A stretch of 64,000 nt of DNA from assembly GCF_000226215.1 (NCBI RefSeq), contig NZ_AGFF01000014.1, forward strand, positions 1 to 64,000. The letters run 5' to 3'. The translations under genes and the position numbers were made by a program. Within the stretch, counting starts at the first letter, position 1, and each line of letters starts with the position of its first letter. This DNA comes from Dietzia alimentaria 72. Lineage in GTDB: Bacteria > Actinomycetota > Actinomycetes > Mycobacteriales > Mycobacteriaceae. The notes beneath the pieces were generated by a model. That model worked only from the letters and a program-made list of their open reading frames with translations, searched no databases and was not told the origin of the DNA. Positions 29,132-39,427 of this stretch are shown one piece after another.

Positions 29132-30425
29132 TGTGCTCGCGCGGGGTGCCGGCAGCGACCATCCCGCGGACAGTGGCCCGCAGCATGTCAGGCGACCCGG
29201 CAACGAGCACCTGCCGGTCGGCCCACGATCCCCAGCGGGTGACCGCGTCGACGAGCGTGCCCGTCTGTCGGCGGTGCAGGGTGCGGGGCAGCTCTTGGCG
29301 GGCACCCGCCCACCAGGGGTCCTCGTCCTCCTCGGAGACGGGCTGGATGGTCAGCCAGGGTGCTGTGGAGGCGAGCTCGACGAGAGTCGGCAGGTCGTAG
29401 AGATCGCCGGGGTAGCGGGCTCCGTAGAACAGGTGGACGCGTGGATTGGCGCCGTGGCGCATCATGTCCAGAAGCAGGCAGCGCAGCGGAGCGATCCCGG
29501 TGCCACCGCCGATCATCAGCACGTCGCGGAACGGCTCGGAGCGATCGACTTCGAGCAGACCGAGTGGCCGGGCGAGCACCCAGCGGTCGCCCACCCCGAC
29601 TCCCCGCACCAGTGAGCCGCTCAGCGTTCCGCCGGGTACCTCACGCACGTGGAATTCGATCTGGCCGGCCGGGTTCGACGGCATCGACGGGCTCAGCCGA
29701 CGCCAGACTCCGGGCGCATACGGCGTCAGCGCGCTGAGGTACTGGCCCGGGTGATAGTCGAGCGTCGAATCGCAGATGAGACGCACCACCACCACGTCGC
29801 GGGTGGGCCGCAGGACATCGACGACGGTGGCGCCCACCCGGGACGGGCCGACGTCGGAGTCCGCGCCTTCCTGCAGCGCTGTGGAGAGCACCCGGTACAC
29901 GGTTGTCAGGGTGGTGGCGAGCGTGTCGTCCCAGCCCCGGCCACCGAGGTGGCGCAACGTGTCCGCCAAGGCGTCGCCGAAGTGCAGGTAATGGTGGGGC
30001 GACAGCTCGAGCTTGCGGTGGTCCGCGCCGAGGTGCCGTGCGAACTCGACCACCTCGTCGGTTCGAGCCCTGTCCCCGTGGGACGCCTCGGCGGTCTCCA
30101 GCGCCCACGTCATGGCGCGGACGAACTTCGTCAATACCGGCGTCGCGTCGCGGGGGAACAGTTCGCGGAAATCCGGGTGTGCGGCGCGGAGTGCGCGCGC
30201 GAACAGGCCGGGGAATCGTTCGTCCACGATCAGATCCCGCAGCGTGAGCAGGGGCGGCGACTGGTCGTTCACCTCGACAGGCCTGTCGAGCGGTTCGGTC
30301 AGTGGGGCGACGGGCTGCCCGAGAAAGGGGTCCAGGTCTATCCCCGACACCAGGCGTTCGACGTCGGATGCACGGAACGCATCGTCCGATTGGTCAGTTT
30401 TCGGGCTGTTGCCCACGTGGTGCAC
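29112..30425 (-). CDS. Globin-FAD/NAD(P)H reductase (flavohaemoglobin-like)
   Basis: The 437-residue protein joins a globin-like domain (about residues 55-195) to a ferredoxin-NADP reductase-type module. The probable proximal His is in LGADHRKLELSPHHY. The FAD segment is RRLSPSMPSN, and the NAD(P)H site GGGTGIAPLRC. It is related to the second type of actinobacterial flavohaemoglobin (Rv0385-like), whose role is less clear than nitric-oxide dioxygenase. The N-terminal 50 residues are an extra, disordered arm. It is divergent from no gene closely; the surface protein at 30494 lies upstream on the same strand. Nitric oxide detoxification or D-lactate-linked electron transfer are alternatives. 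Confidence 0.8.
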   Translation of the reverse strand: MHHVGNSPKTDQSDDAFRASDVERLVSGIDLDPFLGQPVAPLTEPLDRPVEVNDQSPPLLTLRDLIVDERFPGLFARALRAAHPDFRELFPRDATPVLTKFVRAMTWALETAEASHGDRARTDEVVEFARHLGADHRKLELSPHHYLHFGDALADTLRHLGGRGWDDTLATTLTTVYRVLSTALQEGADSDVGPSRVGATVVDVLRPTRDVVVVRLICDSTLDYHPGQYLSALTPYAPGVWRRLSPSMPSNPAGQIEFHVREVPGGTLSGSLVRGVGVGDRWVLARPLGLLEVDRSEPFRDVLMIGGGTGIAPLRCLLLDMMRHGANPRVHLFYGARYPGDLYDLPTLVELASTAPWLTIQPVSEEDEDPWWAGARQELPRTLHRRQTGTLVDAVTRWGSWADRQVLVAGSPDMLRATVRGMVAAGTPREHISFDRP

Positions 30426-30493
30426 CTCCCGTCTCGTCGTGGTGCTGGCGGTGTTTTTCTTGAGTCGATGCTCACATTAGCCGCGGCGTCAGA

Positions 30494-31186
30494 CTACTTG
30501 CCGAGCGTGATCTCGACTCCCGCCCGGAGTTCAGCCTCGGTGTAGCCGAGTTGGCCGCGGCCGGGTAGTTCGATCATGTAGATCGAGCTGCCGGGGGCGA
30601 CGTCGGGGAACCGGAAGGTGAACGTGCAGGAGGCGAGGTCGCCGCCGTCGTAGACGAGTTCATCGCTGGTGACCTGGGAGGTGTCCGCCTCGTAGAGCGA
30701 GATGACGGTGCCCTCGCTGATGTCGGCGAGGGAGCCCGGCATGTCGCAGCCGGTGAGATCGCCCGAGACCGGTTCCCCGGGGGACGAGACCACGGTGAAG
30801 GTCCCCTGTACATCGAGGGGACCAGACTCACGCCCGGGGGCCGGGCCGGCCTGCGGGTACGGCCCGAGCAGGTCGGACGAGTCCCTGTCGGGCCCGGATT
30901 GACTTAAAAAGGCCAATCCGAGGACAGCGACACCGGGGATTGCCAGCCCCGCCACGATCGCCGCCGCCACGATTGTGCCGCGCGAGCGGGGTTGTTCGCG
31001 CGGCGGCTCAGGCGGTGGGCCGGAGGACTGGCCGGGGGCGAGAGCGGGAACGGGAGCGCCATCCGGACCCGGCGCAGGGTGGGGACCGGGCGTCGTGTCT
31101 GGACCTGGGACAGGGGAGGGCAGGGGACGAGGGGGGTCGCCGTAGCGGTAGGTGCCGTCGGAGAGCGGTGGATAGTGCATGGGCAT
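30494..31186 (-). CDS. Single-TM protein with Pro-rich cytoplasmic arm, unknown function
   Basis: The 230-residue protein has a Pro-rich N terminus (residues 1-68), one membrane segment (about 70-93) and an external domain of about 135 residues with two cysteines (GCDMPG and SCTFTF) that may form a disulfide. The pattern is like mycobacterial DUF4333/ANC-like anchored proteins but I cannot assign it. The ATG at 31186 has GGAGA 8 nt upstream. It is divergent from the PopT-type gene at 31349. Confidence 0.75.
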   Translation of the reverse strand: MPMHYPPLSDGTYRYGDPPRPLPSPVPGPDTTPGPHPAPGPDGAPVPALAPGQSSGPPPEPPREQPRSRGTIVAAAIVAGLAIPGVAVLGLAFLSQSGPDRDSSDLLGPYPQAGPAPGRESGPLDVQGTFTVVSSPGEPVSGDLTGCDMPGSLADISEGTVISLYEADTSQVTSDELVYDGGDLASCTFTFRFPDVAPGSSIYMIELPGRGQLGYTEAELRAGVEITLGK

Positions 31187-31348
31187 GTCGCTCTCTCCTT
31201 TCCTGCCGGCCGCGACGTGAGGCGGGTCGCCTCGCGTGACGCTGCTGGTTGATTCTAGTCACCGGACGGGCGCCGGGTCGGGCGTCGTTCTGGCGCGGGT
31301 GCGGTCCACGAATGGCCGGTTGGGTGGTTCGTCGGGGAAGGTGGAGTC

Positions 31349-32359
31349 ATGTCTGCCGAGCCCTCCCGCCCCGACTCCACCTCTCACGAGCGGGCGTATC
31401 ACGATCCCGTCGATGATTCCGACCTGGATCCCCGCTCGCCCGTTCCGCAGCGACCGGGACCGGTCGGGGCTGTTGCCAACGTGGTGCGAGGAGCCCTCAT
31501 CGGCATGGCAGAACTCGTGCCGGGGGTCTCGGGAGGCACCGTCGCGTTGGTAACCGGCGTCTACCCCAGGTTGCTGGACTCGGGGGCGCACGTCGTCGAT
31601 GGCCTCCGCTCGGCCGCCCTCGGCCCCCAGCGGCGGGCCCGGACCCGTGCGGCGTTCCGTCACGTCGACTGGTGGCTGCTGCTGCCGATCGCGCTGGGCA
31701 TGCTTGTGATGGTCTTCACGTTGGCCGGGGTGCTCAAGGGCTTCGTCGAAGGTAGTCCCGAGATCGCGCGCGGGCTGTTCCTGGGCATGGTCGCGGCCAG
31801 CATCGCCGTTCCGCTGGGGATGGCGCGGGCCACGCCGGGTGGGCGCGGCTGGGTGTCAGGATTGGTTTTTGTCCTCGCGGCCGTGTTGGCCTTCGTGCTC
31901 TCCGGCCTGCCGAGTGGATCGATCGACGAACCCTCCTACCTGCTGGTGTTCGTCGCGGCCGCGGTGGCGATCTGCGCCCTCGTGCTGCCCGGCGTCTCCG
32001 GTTCATACCTGCTGTTGGCGATGGGGCTCTACGCGCCAACCCTCGGTGCGGTGGACGACCGGAACCTCGCCTACCTCGGAGTGTTCGCGCTCGGTGCGCT
32101 GGTGGGGATCTCGCTGTTCGTCAAGGTGCTCGACAGACTGCTCGAGAGCTTTCGCAAGCCGACTCTGATCGCGATGGCCGGGCTCATGTTGGGGTCGCTG
32201 CGCGCGCTGTGGCCGTGGCAGACCGACGAGGCCGACGTCCTTGCTCCCGGTTCGGACTGGCCGGTCGTCGTGGCGGCTGTGGTGGGCGGTGCGCTCGTCG
32301 TCGGCATTGTGGTGATCGCGGAGCGGACGCTGTCTCGGCGAACGGCTGCGCGGTCGTAG
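31349..32359 (+). CDS. DUF368 membrane protein (PopT-type polyprenyl-phosphate transporter)
   Basis: DUF368 proteins were recently shown to flip undecaprenyl phosphate back to the inner leaflet, which recycles the lipid carrier for wall synthesis. The 336-residue protein has a charged N-terminal arm of about 45 residues, then the family block GALIGMAELVPGVSGGTVAL and the second repeat VLPGVSGSYLLLAMGLY, with about eight to ten membrane segments. Both re-entrant PGVSG motifs are intact. It is monocistronic or co-transcribed with the SNF2 gene 77 nt downstream. A DedA protein with a related role is at 48765. Confidence 0.88.
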   Translation: MSAEPSRPDSTSHERAYHDPVDDSDLDPRSPVPQRPGPVGAVANVVRGALIGMAELVPGVSGGTVALVTGVYPRLLDSGAHVVDGLRSAALGPQRRARTRAAFRHVDWWLLLPIALGMLVMVFTLAGVLKGFVEGSPEIARGLFLGMVAASIAVPLGMARATPGGRGWVSGLVFVLAAVLAFVLSGLPSGSIDEPSYLLVFVAAAVAICALVLPGVSGSYLLLAMGLYAPTLGAVDDRNLAYLGVFALGALVGISLFVKVLDRLLESFRKPTLIAMAGLMLGSLRALWPWQTDEADVLAPGSDWPVVVAAVVGGALVVGIVVIAERTLSRRTAARS

Positions 32360-32436
32360 GCCTTCTCGACTCCTCGGAGACGGGCGGGCAACGTGCGTGG
32401 AGACTCGTTGTCGTCGTCGTCATCTAACCTGGCGCC

Positions 32437-35400
32437 GTGCTCCAGTCAGACGTGTGGGTCCCCGAATCCGAGATCGAGTCCTCTGTGGGCTCGGCGGCTC
32501 TGGGACGAGCCCGCGGTTACGCGAACGCGGAGAAGATCCGGCGCGTCACCTACCGCGCGAGCGACCATCGCCTCCACGCCGAGGTCAAGGGCAGCGGCGT
32601 CCGGTGGTACTCCACGGCCGTCACCCTCACCCCTCCGCAGGCGGACGGTTCGGTGCGACCGACACGGGCCCTCTGCTCGTGTCCGGTCGCGCTGAACTGT
32701 AAGCACGCGGCGGCGCTCCTGCTGTTCGTGAGCGCCCGGGCGAACCCGGACGAGGCGCTCCCGGAGTGGCGGAGGAAGGCAGAGGAGTCTCTGCGCTCCC
32801 TCGACGCGCACCGCCCGCGGTTTGAGGAGGCTCCCGCGATCGGGTTGCAGTTGTCGTTGGTGGCCGACGACGCCGACGGTGACGGCGCCCCGAGCGCCAT
32901 CCAGCCGGGCCTGGGCAACCGCCTCAAGGCGCGGATCGTGGTGCCGGGTAAGGGTGGGCGCTGGAAATCCGCGGGCGTGGAGTGGGACCGGTTGCGTTAC
33001 GGCTGGGACGGCGGGATGTCCCACGCGCAATCCGGGTGGTTCCGGGCCGTCGACGCCCTCGCGCGCAGTCACCGTCAGGCGCGGGTGTGGCTGGATCTGT
33101 GCGACGCCGAGGTCCCCGCCCTGTGGCCCCTGTTCGCCACGGCGGCGGAGGCGGAGGTCGAGATCATCCCCGGCGACGGGTTGCTCGACGTCCAACCCGG
33201 GCCGCCGCGACGAGTGGGCCTGACCACCTGGAGCCCCGACGGATCGACCCTGGTGGTGACCGCTGCGGCCGAGGTGGCGCCGGATGCCGACGGTGGCCGC
33301 CAGTTCTTTGACGACGACGACGAGCTCAGCCTGCCCCTGCCCGGCGCACTCGTGGGTGATCGCGGAGACATGGTCGCGGTGATCAACGGCCGTGTGCTTG
33401 AGCTCTGCCCGGTAGGGCGGCTGGACCCCGGAGTGGCCGGGCGACTGCGCAGATGGAACGCACTGAGCATCCCCGACGAGGCGGTGGCGGAGTTCTGTGC
33501 GGAGTTCCTCCCCGACCTGGTCGAACGATTCCCGGTGATCGATCGCGTGGGCCGCCTCGAACTGCCCGAATTCGACCGGGTGGAGCTGGAGCTGACGATC
33601 CGCCCCTCGGTAGGAGGCGACGCGAGGCCCGGTCAGGGGTTGGACCTGGTCCTGATGTGGCAGCGCGTGGAGGTACTGCGGATGGCCGACGGGACCGAAG
33701 CCGGACGGCGGCATCCGCTGACCGACGATGACCTGGGCGAGGGTGGGCCCCTGGACGGCGATCCGGAGACGCTCGCGCTCACGCATTCGATCGCGGACGC
33801 CGGATGGGGCTGGCTGGTCTCGGCGGGATCGTTCCGCGTCTTCGGGCAGGACGCAGGGTCGCTCCTGGCCGAGGGTGTGGACGCACTGAACGCGCTGGAC
33901 GGCGTCAGCGTGTCCGTGGCCGAGGAGGTGCCCGAGATCCGGCGGGCCACCGAGGGGCTTCGGGTCTCCGTGGCCACCGAGGATGACGGCTCGGGGATCG
34001 ACTGGTTGGGACTGTCGGTCTCGGTGAGCGTCGAGGGACGCCCGGTACCGTTTGCCGCTGTTTTCCAGGCGGTCGTCCGGGGGCAGGACGAGTTCGTCAC
34101 CGCCGACGGGGTCCTGGTGCCGGTGGATCTCGAGCGGTTCGGGGAGTTGCGGGTGCTGCTCGAAGAGGCGATGGCAGCGTCGGCCGATCGGGCTGGTCGT
34201 CAACCGGACGGCACCGGGATGCGTTTGGGACTGGGGCAGGCCGGACTGTTGGCGGATCTGGCAGACCTGGCTGACGACCTGGCGCCGCCCACCGGTCGCG
34301 CCAAGACTCTGCTGGACCTGGCCTCGGACACTCCAGACCCGGTTCCCGTCCCCGTCGCACTGAAGGCCGAACTCCGGCCGTACCAGCAGCAGGGTCTCGA
34401 CTGGTTGGCCATGCTGTGGCGGCACCGGATCGGCGGGATCCTGGCCGACGACATGGGGCTGGGCAAGACCATCCAGTCGCTGGCGCTCATCGCCCACGCG
34501 CACGAGAGTGCGGAGGCATCCGGTGAGCCCGTGCCGGGGCCGTTCCTGGTGGTGGCGCCCTCGTCGGTCGTGCCGAACTGGGAGGCTGAATCGCGCAGGT
34601 TCGTGCCCTCGCTCCGCGTGACCCGGCGGTCGTCGACGGAGGCCAAATCCCCCACCACCGTCGCGGACGATGCGGCGGCGCACGACATCGTGGTGACCAC
34701 CGCGACCGTCCTACGCCTCGACGCGGCGGCCTACGCGGGCGTCGGGTGGGCGGGCGTGATTCTCGACGAGGCACAGCAGGCCAAGAACCCCTCGTCCAAG
34801 CTTTTCGCTGCCCTGGCGGGGTTGCGGGCGGACTTCCTGTTGGCCGTCACCGGCACCCCGATGGAGAACAACCTCACCGAACTCTGGGCGGTGGCGGCGC
34901 TGTCCTGCCGGGGCGTGTTGCCCGACGCCAAGGAGTTCCGGGCGCTCTACCGGACACCCATTGAGAAGAACGGTGACGCCGAGGCGTTGCAGCGCCTGCG
35001 CCGCAGACTGCGCCCGTTCCTGCTGCGCCGCCGCAAGGAACTCGTGGCCGCCGACCTGCCGCCGCGATCCGACGCGGTGATGGAGGTGGAACTGTCGGCC
35101 GCGCACCGCCGGATCTACGAGCGCGAACTCACGCGTCAGCGGGCATCGCTGCTGGCGTTGCTCGATGACTTCGATTCGAACCGCATCTCGATCCTGGCCG
35201 GCCTCACCGTTCTGCGGCGGCTGTGCCTGGACGCGTCGCTGGTCGATCCCGACCACGCTCACATCGCTTCCGCCAAGACCGAGGAGCTCATCACCGCACT
35301 GGGCGAGGTGGTGGCGGAGGGCCATCGTGCGTTGGTGTTCAGCCAGTTCACCACCTACCTCGACACGGTGGTCGAGAGGCTGCGGAGCGAGGGCATCTCG

Positions 35401-35772
35401 GTGGCGCACCTCGACGGCAAGACCACCGACCGCGCCGGAGCCGTGGACGAGTTCACCCGTGGTGGGGCGCAGGTGTTCTGTCTCAGCCTCAAGGCGGGGG
35501 GCGTGGGCCTGAACCTGGTGGGGGCCGACTACGTGTTCCTGCTGGACCCGTGGTGGAACCCGGCGACCGAAGCCCAGGCCGTGGACCGGGCCCATCGCAT
35601 CGGGCAGACCCGGCCGGTGCTCGTGTACCGGATGGTCGCGCGGGACACCATCGAGGAGCGCGTGGTCGAGCTGCAGAAACGCAAGGCCGAACTGTTCGCG
35701 TCCGTGCTCGACAGCGGAGAGCACTTCTCCGCGGCTCTCACCGCCGACGATCTACGGGGGCTGTTGGAGTAG
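32437..35772 (+). CDS. SWIM zinc-finger SNF2-family helicase/translocase
   Basis: The 1111-residue protein couples a SWIM zinc finger, CSCPVALNCKH at residues 80-90, to a long middle region and a C-terminal SNF2 motor. Motif I ADDMGLGKT is near residue 670, motif II DEAQ near 776, TGTPMENN near 805, and motif VI EAQAVDRAHRIGQ near 1045. It should move along double-stranded DNA in an ATP-dependent way; bacterial homologues (HepA/RapA-like) act on transcription or repair, and the exact role is unknown. The GTG start at 32437 is the first codon of a well-conserved SWIM N terminus. The ROK-like gene converges at 35783 with a 10-nt gap. Confidence 0.9.
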   Translation: MLQSDVWVPESEIESSVGSAALGRARGYANAEKIRRVTYRASDHRLHAEVKGSGVRWYSTAVTLTPPQADGSVRPTRALCSCPVALNCKHAAALLLFVSARANPDEALPEWRRKAEESLRSLDAHRPRFEEAPAIGLQLSLVADDADGDGAPSAIQPGLGNRLKARIVVPGKGGRWKSAGVEWDRLRYGWDGGMSHAQSGWFRAVDALARSHRQARVWLDLCDAEVPALWPLFATAAEAEVEIIPGDGLLDVQPGPPRRVGLTTWSPDGSTLVVTAAAEVAPDADGGRQFFDDDDELSLPLPGALVGDRGDMVAVINGRVLELCPVGRLDPGVAGRLRRWNALSIPDEAVAEFCAEFLPDLVERFPVIDRVGRLELPEFDRVELELTIRPSVGGDARPGQGLDLVLMWQRVEVLRMADGTEAGRRHPLTDDDLGEGGPLDGDPETLALTHSIADAGWGWLVSAGSFRVFGQDAGSLLAEGVDALNALDGVSVSVAEEVPEIRRATEGLRVSVATEDDGSGIDWLGLSVSVSVEGRPVPFAAVFQAVVRGQDEFVTADGVLVPVDLERFGELRVLLEEAMAASADRAGRQPDGTGMRLGLGQAGLLADLADLADDLAPPTGRAKTLLDLASDTPDPVPVPVALKAELRPYQQQGLDWLAMLWRHRIGGILADDMGLGKTIQSLALIAHAHESAEASGEPVPGPFLVVAPSSVVPNWEAESRRFVPSLRVTRRSSTEAKSPTTVADDAAAHDIVVTTATVLRLDAAAYAGVGWAGVILDEAQQAKNPSSKLFAALAGLRADFLLAVTGTPMENNLTELWAVAALSCRGVLPDAKEFRALYRTPIEKNGDAEALQRLRRRLRPFLLRRRKELVAADLPPRSDAVMEVELSAAHRRIYERELTRQRASLLALLDDFDSNRISILAGLTVLRRLCLDASLVDPDHAHIASAKTEELITALGEVVAEGHRALVFSQFTTYLDTVVERLRSEGISVAHLDGKTTDRAGAVDEFTRGGAQVFCLSLKAGGVGLNLVGADYVFLLDPWWNPATEAQAVDRAHRIGQTRPVLVYRMVARDTIEERVVELQKRKAELFASVLDSGEHFSAALTADDLRGLLE

Positions 35773-35782
35773 AGGCCCTCGG

Positions 35783-36574
35783 TCACCGCGTCTCGGGCAG
35801 TGCGAGTCCGGCGGCCACGGCGGCGCCGAATAGTGCGGTGTCGCGTGAGGGGGAGTAGACGACCCGCGGAGTGGTCACGGACAGTGGCAGGCCCCCGAGC
35901 TGTTCCGCGACGGGGCCGTGCAGTGCCTCACCCAGACCCACCACGATCCCTCCGGTGAGCAACACGGTCCGCGGGCGGAACAGTTGTACGGCGTCCACGA
36001 GGAACGAGCCGAGTCGGTAGGCGTAGATCTCGGGGGCGCCGTCGCCGTGCTCGCGCTCGAGGTCGTACAGGCCGTGCCCACCGAGCGCCCACCACACCTC
36101 GGTGTTGGTTCCGTCGCCCGTCAGTCGCCAGTGCCCCAGATCCCATCCGGTGTGACCGCAGGGATGGATGAGTGCCCCGTGGTGGTTGAGCGCACCGAAG
36201 GACAAGGAGGCGCCGAGGGAGATCGCGATGCCGCCGTGCGTGACATCGGGTAGCCGGGTGAGCGCCAGCGCGTGAGCATCACCGTCACCGATCACGGAGA
36301 CGGGAGCGTCGATCAGAGATACGAGTTCGGAGCGCAACCCGCCCTCGGCCCACGCGGCTGCCCGTGAAGCGAGAACCTGTCCCTTGTCGGCATCGACACG
36401 ACCGTTGATGGATACGCCGACACCGGCGGGGGAACTGTCGACCGCCAGGATCGCGGCGGCCAGATCCTCGGCGGTGGACACCTGGGCGCTGTGAACGCCC
36501 ACGACATTGCCGTTCACCACCGCGCCGATCCGCGTGCCACTGCCGCCCATGTCCACGACGACGCCGTTTCTCAT
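35783..36574 (-). CDS. ROK-like sugar kinase / N-acetylglucosamine kinase-type protein
   Basis: The 263-residue protein begins with the ATP-binding block VVVDMGGSGTRIGAVV, typical of the ROK/ASKHA fold, and has SLGASLSFGAL and VLLTGGIVVGLG as further phosphate-binding segments. The conventional ROK zinc cluster (CxCGxxGC) is not visible; instead PCGHTGWDLGHW occupies the place. Kinase activity is therefore probable, the substrate unknown. The ATG at 36574 is chosen with AGGAGG upstream; a GTG one codon earlier is equivalent. It is divergent from clpB, whose HAIR box lies in the gap. Confidence 0.7.
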   Translation of the reverse strand: MRNGVVVDMGGSGTRIGAVVNGNVVGVHSAQVSTAEDLAAAILAVDSSPAGVGVSINGRVDADKGQVLASRAAAWAEGGLRSELVSLIDAPVSVIGDGDAHALALTRLPDVTHGGIAISLGASLSFGALNHHGALIHPCGHTGWDLGHWRLTGDGTNTEVWWALGGHGLYDLEREHGDGAPEIYAYRLGSFLVDAVQLFRPRTVLLTGGIVVGLGEALHGPVAEQLGGLPLSVTTPRVVYSPSRDTALFGAAVAAGLALPETR

Positions 36575-36675
36575 CACCGACCTCCTGATCTCAGGCCCTA
36601 TTCTTCAGCATCTGTCGGTGTAGTGCAGCCAGCGTTCTGTGGTCCGCGAGCATAGTCCATAGGCCGCGGAATTAC

Positions 36676-36696
36676 ATTGAGCGGAATAGACTCAAG
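36676..36696 (+). promoter_or_regulatory. HAIR-like box (HspR operator) before clpB
   Basis: ATTGAGC, a 7-nt spacer, then ACTCAAG fits the HspR operator in all right-half and five of seven left-half positions. It lies 90 nt before the clpB start. The same right half occurs in the dnaK site. Confidence 0.78.
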
Positions 36697-36786
36697 TCGG
36701 GTGGCGTTACACGTACTGTCCGGCCCGAAGAGGTGCCGGTATTGACCCAGGTACGCTCCACAATACGTCGAAGAAAGGACCGGTCG

Positions 36787-39339
36787 ATGAGCCAGTTCAA
36801 CCCCACGACCAAGACCCAGGCGGCTCTGTCGGCCGCCGTCCAAGCCGCTTCCGCGGCGGGTAACCCGGACGTCCGGCCCGGCCACCTGCTCGTGGCACTG
36901 CTCGAGCAACAGGACGGGATCGCCAAACCACTGCTCCAGGCCTGCGGGATCGATCCGCAGCTCGCCCTCACCCAGGCGAAGGACCTCGTCGGCAGCTACC
37001 CGAAGGCATCAGGTTCGGGACTCGCCGCCCCCAACTTCAATCGCGACGCTATCGCCGTGATCAACCATTCCCAGACCCTCGCTGCTGAGATGGGTGACGA
37101 TTACGTCTCCACGGAGCACGTCCTCGTGGGCATCGCTGCCGGGCACACCGGTGGCGACGCCGCCAAGCTTCTCAGTGAGTTGGGCGCCACCGAGGCCGCC
37201 CTCAAGCAGGCTTTTGCTGCCGTCCGCGGGAACACGCGGGTGACCACCGAGAACCCCGAAGACCAGTACCAGGCACTCGAGAAGTACGCCACGGACCTCA
37301 CGGCTCGCGCTCGCGAGGGGAAGATCGACCCCGTCATCGGACGTGACTCCGAGATTCGGCGTGTGGTCCAGGTTCTCTCGCGTCGTACCAAGAACAACCC
37401 GGTGCTCATCGGCGAGCCCGGTGTCGGCAAGACCGCCATCGTCGAGGGCTTGGCCCGACGCATCGTGGCCGGTGACGTCCCGGAGTCCCTCAAGGGTAAA
37501 TCTCTACTCTCGCTGGACCTGGGCTCGATGGTCGCCGGCGCAAAGTACCGCGGTGAGTTCGAGGAGCGGCTCAAGGCCGTGCTCGACGAGATCACCGCAG
37601 CCGAGGGCCAGGTCATCACGTTCATCGACGAGATCCACACGATTGTCGGCGCGGGCGCCACGGGTGAGGGCTCGATGGACGCCGGCAACATGATCAAGCC
37701 GATGCTCGCCCGAGGTGAGCTGCGGCTGGTCGGTGCCACCACGCTTGACGAATACCGCAAGTACATCGAGAAGGACGCGGCGCTGGAGCGCCGATTCCAG
37801 CAGGTGTACGTGGGTGAACCGAGCGTGGAGGACACCGTCGGCATCCTGCGCGGGCTCAAGGAACGGTACGAGGTGCACCACGGCGTGCGCATCACCGACT
37901 CGGCACTCGTCTCGGCTGCCACGCTCTCTGATCGCTACATCACCCAGCGGTTCCTGCCGGACAAGGCGATTGACCTCGTCGACGAGGCGGCCAGCCGCCT
38001 GAAGATGGAGATCGACTCCCGACCGGAGGAGATCGACGCCGTCGAACGCATCGTTCGGCGCCTCGAGATCGAGGAGATGGCGCTTCAGAAGGAAACGGAC
38101 GCCGCCTCCAAGGACCGGTTGATCGCGCTGCAGGGCGAGCTCGCCGATTCCAAGGAGAAGCTCGCCGAGCTCACCGCGCGTTGGCAGAACGAGAAGCACG
38201 CCATCGAGGGTGTGCAGAAGGTCAAGGAAGAGCTCGACGCGCTGCGCACCGAGTCCGAGAAGGCCGAGCGCGACGGCGACTACGCCCGGGTGGCCGAGAT
38301 CCGCTATGGCCGGCTGCCCGAGCTGGAGAAGCAGCTCGCGGACGCCGAGGAGTCCGAGGCGGCTTCGGGCGCCATGCTCAAGGAGGAGGTCGGTCCGGAG
38401 GACGTGGCGGAGGTCGTCTCCACCTGGACCGGCATCCCCGTGGGCAAGATGCTCGAGGGCGAGACCGAGAAATTGCTCCGTATGGAGGACGAGCTCGGCA
38501 AGCGGGTCGTAGGCCAGAGCGAGGCCGTGCAAGCGGTCTCCGACGCCGTCCGTCGTGCCCGCGCTGGCGTGGCCGATCCCAACCGGCCGACGGGGTCGTT
38601 CCTCTTCCTCGGGCCGACCGGCGTGGGTAAGACCGAGCTGGCCAAGACCCTCGCGCAGTTCCTGTTCGACGACGATCGGGCGATGGTCCGGATCGACATG
38701 AGCGAGTACTCCGAGAAGCACTCCGTCTCGCGTCTGGTCGGTGCACCTCCGGGCTACGTCGGCTATGAAGCCGGTGGGCAGCTCACTGAAGCGGTTCGGC
38801 GCAGGCCGTACACGATCGTTCTGCTCGATGAGGTGGAGAAGGCGCACCCGGACGTCTTCGACATCCTGCTGCAGGTTCTCGATGACGGTCGACTCACCGA
38901 CGGGCAGGGCCGCACGGTCGACTTCCGCAACACGATCCTCGTGCTCACCTCGAACCTGGGGGCAGGCGGGTCGCGGGAGCAGATGTTGGACGCGGTCAAG
39001 CGGGCGTTCAAGCCGGAGTTCATCAACCGGCTCGACGACGTGGTGATCTTCGACGCGCTCAGCGAGGAGCAGCTCGAGCATATTGTCGACATTCAGATCG
39101 ACGAGCTCGCGCAGCGACTCAAGAGCCGGCGCCTGGTCCTGCAGGTCGATGACGCTTCCAAGGGCTGGCTCGCACGGAGGGGTTACGATCCCGCCTACGG
39201 CGCCCGTCCGCTGCGCAGGCTGGTCCAGCAGTCGATCGGCGACAAGCTCGCCCGTGCACTGCTCGGGGGCGAGATCCGCGACGGCGACACCGTGAGGGTC
39301 TCGCTGGCTGAGGACGGGGAGTCTCTCAACCTCAACTGA
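36787..39339 (+). CDS. clpB: Protein disaggregase ClpB
   Basis: ClpB, together with DnaK/DnaJ/GrpE, extracts proteins from aggregates as an ATP-driven hexamer. The 850 residues comprise the N domain, AAA-1 with GEPGVGKT near residue 208, the middle coiled coil (about 400-525) and AAA-2 with GPTGVGKT near 608, followed by [23 protein letters not shown]. The ATG at 36787 has GAAAGGA upstream and gives [10 protein letters not shown]; an 18-residue longer reading has no ribosome site. The HAIR box puts it under HspR. A strong hairpin follows the stop. It is Rv0384c-like in position. Confidence 0.97.
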   Translation: MSQFNPTTKTQAALSAAVQAASAAGNPDVRPGHLLVALLEQQDGIAKPLLQACGIDPQLALTQAKDLVGSYPKASGSGLAAPNFNRDAIAVINHSQTLAAEMGDDYVSTEHVLVGIAAGHTGGDAAKLLSELGATEAALKQAFAAVRGNTRVTTENPEDQYQALEKYATDLTARAREGKIDPVIGRDSEIRRVVQVLSRRTKNNPVLIGEPGVGKTAIVEGLARRIVAGDVPESLKGKSLLSLDLGSMVAGAKYRGEFEERLKAVLDEITAAEGQVITFIDEIHTIVGAGATGEGSMDAGNMIKPMLARGELRLVGATTLDEYRKYIEKDAALERRFQQVYVGEPSVEDTVGILRGLKERYEVHHGVRITDSALVSAATLSDRYITQRFLPDKAIDLVDEAASRLKMEIDSRPEEIDAVERIVRRLEIEEMALQKETDAASKDRLIALQGELADSKEKLAELTARWQNEKHAIEGVQKVKEELDALRTESEKAERDGDYARVAEIRYGRLPELEKQLADAEESEAASGAMLKEEVGPEDVAEVVSTWTGIPVGKMLEGETEKLLRMEDELGKRVVGQSEAVQAVSDAVRRARAGVADPNRPTGSFLFLGPTGVGKTELAKTLAQFLFDDDRAMVRIDMSEYSEKHSVSRLVGAPPGYVGYEAGGQLTEAVRRRPYTIVLLDEVEKAHPDVFDILLQVLDDGRLTDGQGRTVDFRNTILVLTSNLGAGGSREQMLDAVKRAFKPEFINRLDDVVIFDALSEEQLEHIVDIQIDELAQRLKSRRLVLQVDDASKGWLARRGYDPAYGARPLRRLVQQSIGDKLARALLGGEIRDGDTVRVSLAEDGESLNLN

Positions 39340-39360
39340 TCCACAATTGACGCACTCGGC

Positions 39361-39404
39361 GAGACGGGCCCGACCACGCAAGGGATGGTGGTCGGGCCCG
39401 TCTC
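39361..39404 (+). terminator. Hairpin terminator of clpB
   Basis: A perfect 17-bp stem (39361-39377 with 39388-39404) with a 10-nt loop, 21 nt past the clpB stop and just before the sulfurtransferase gene. Confidence 0.8.
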
Positions 39405-39427
39405 GTCGGAGGGCCTATCCTTGACAC

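Noticed and set aside
37504-39381. 625-codon minus-strand frame opposite clpB
   Set aside because: ClpB motifs occupy the plus strand; the shadow has no family features.
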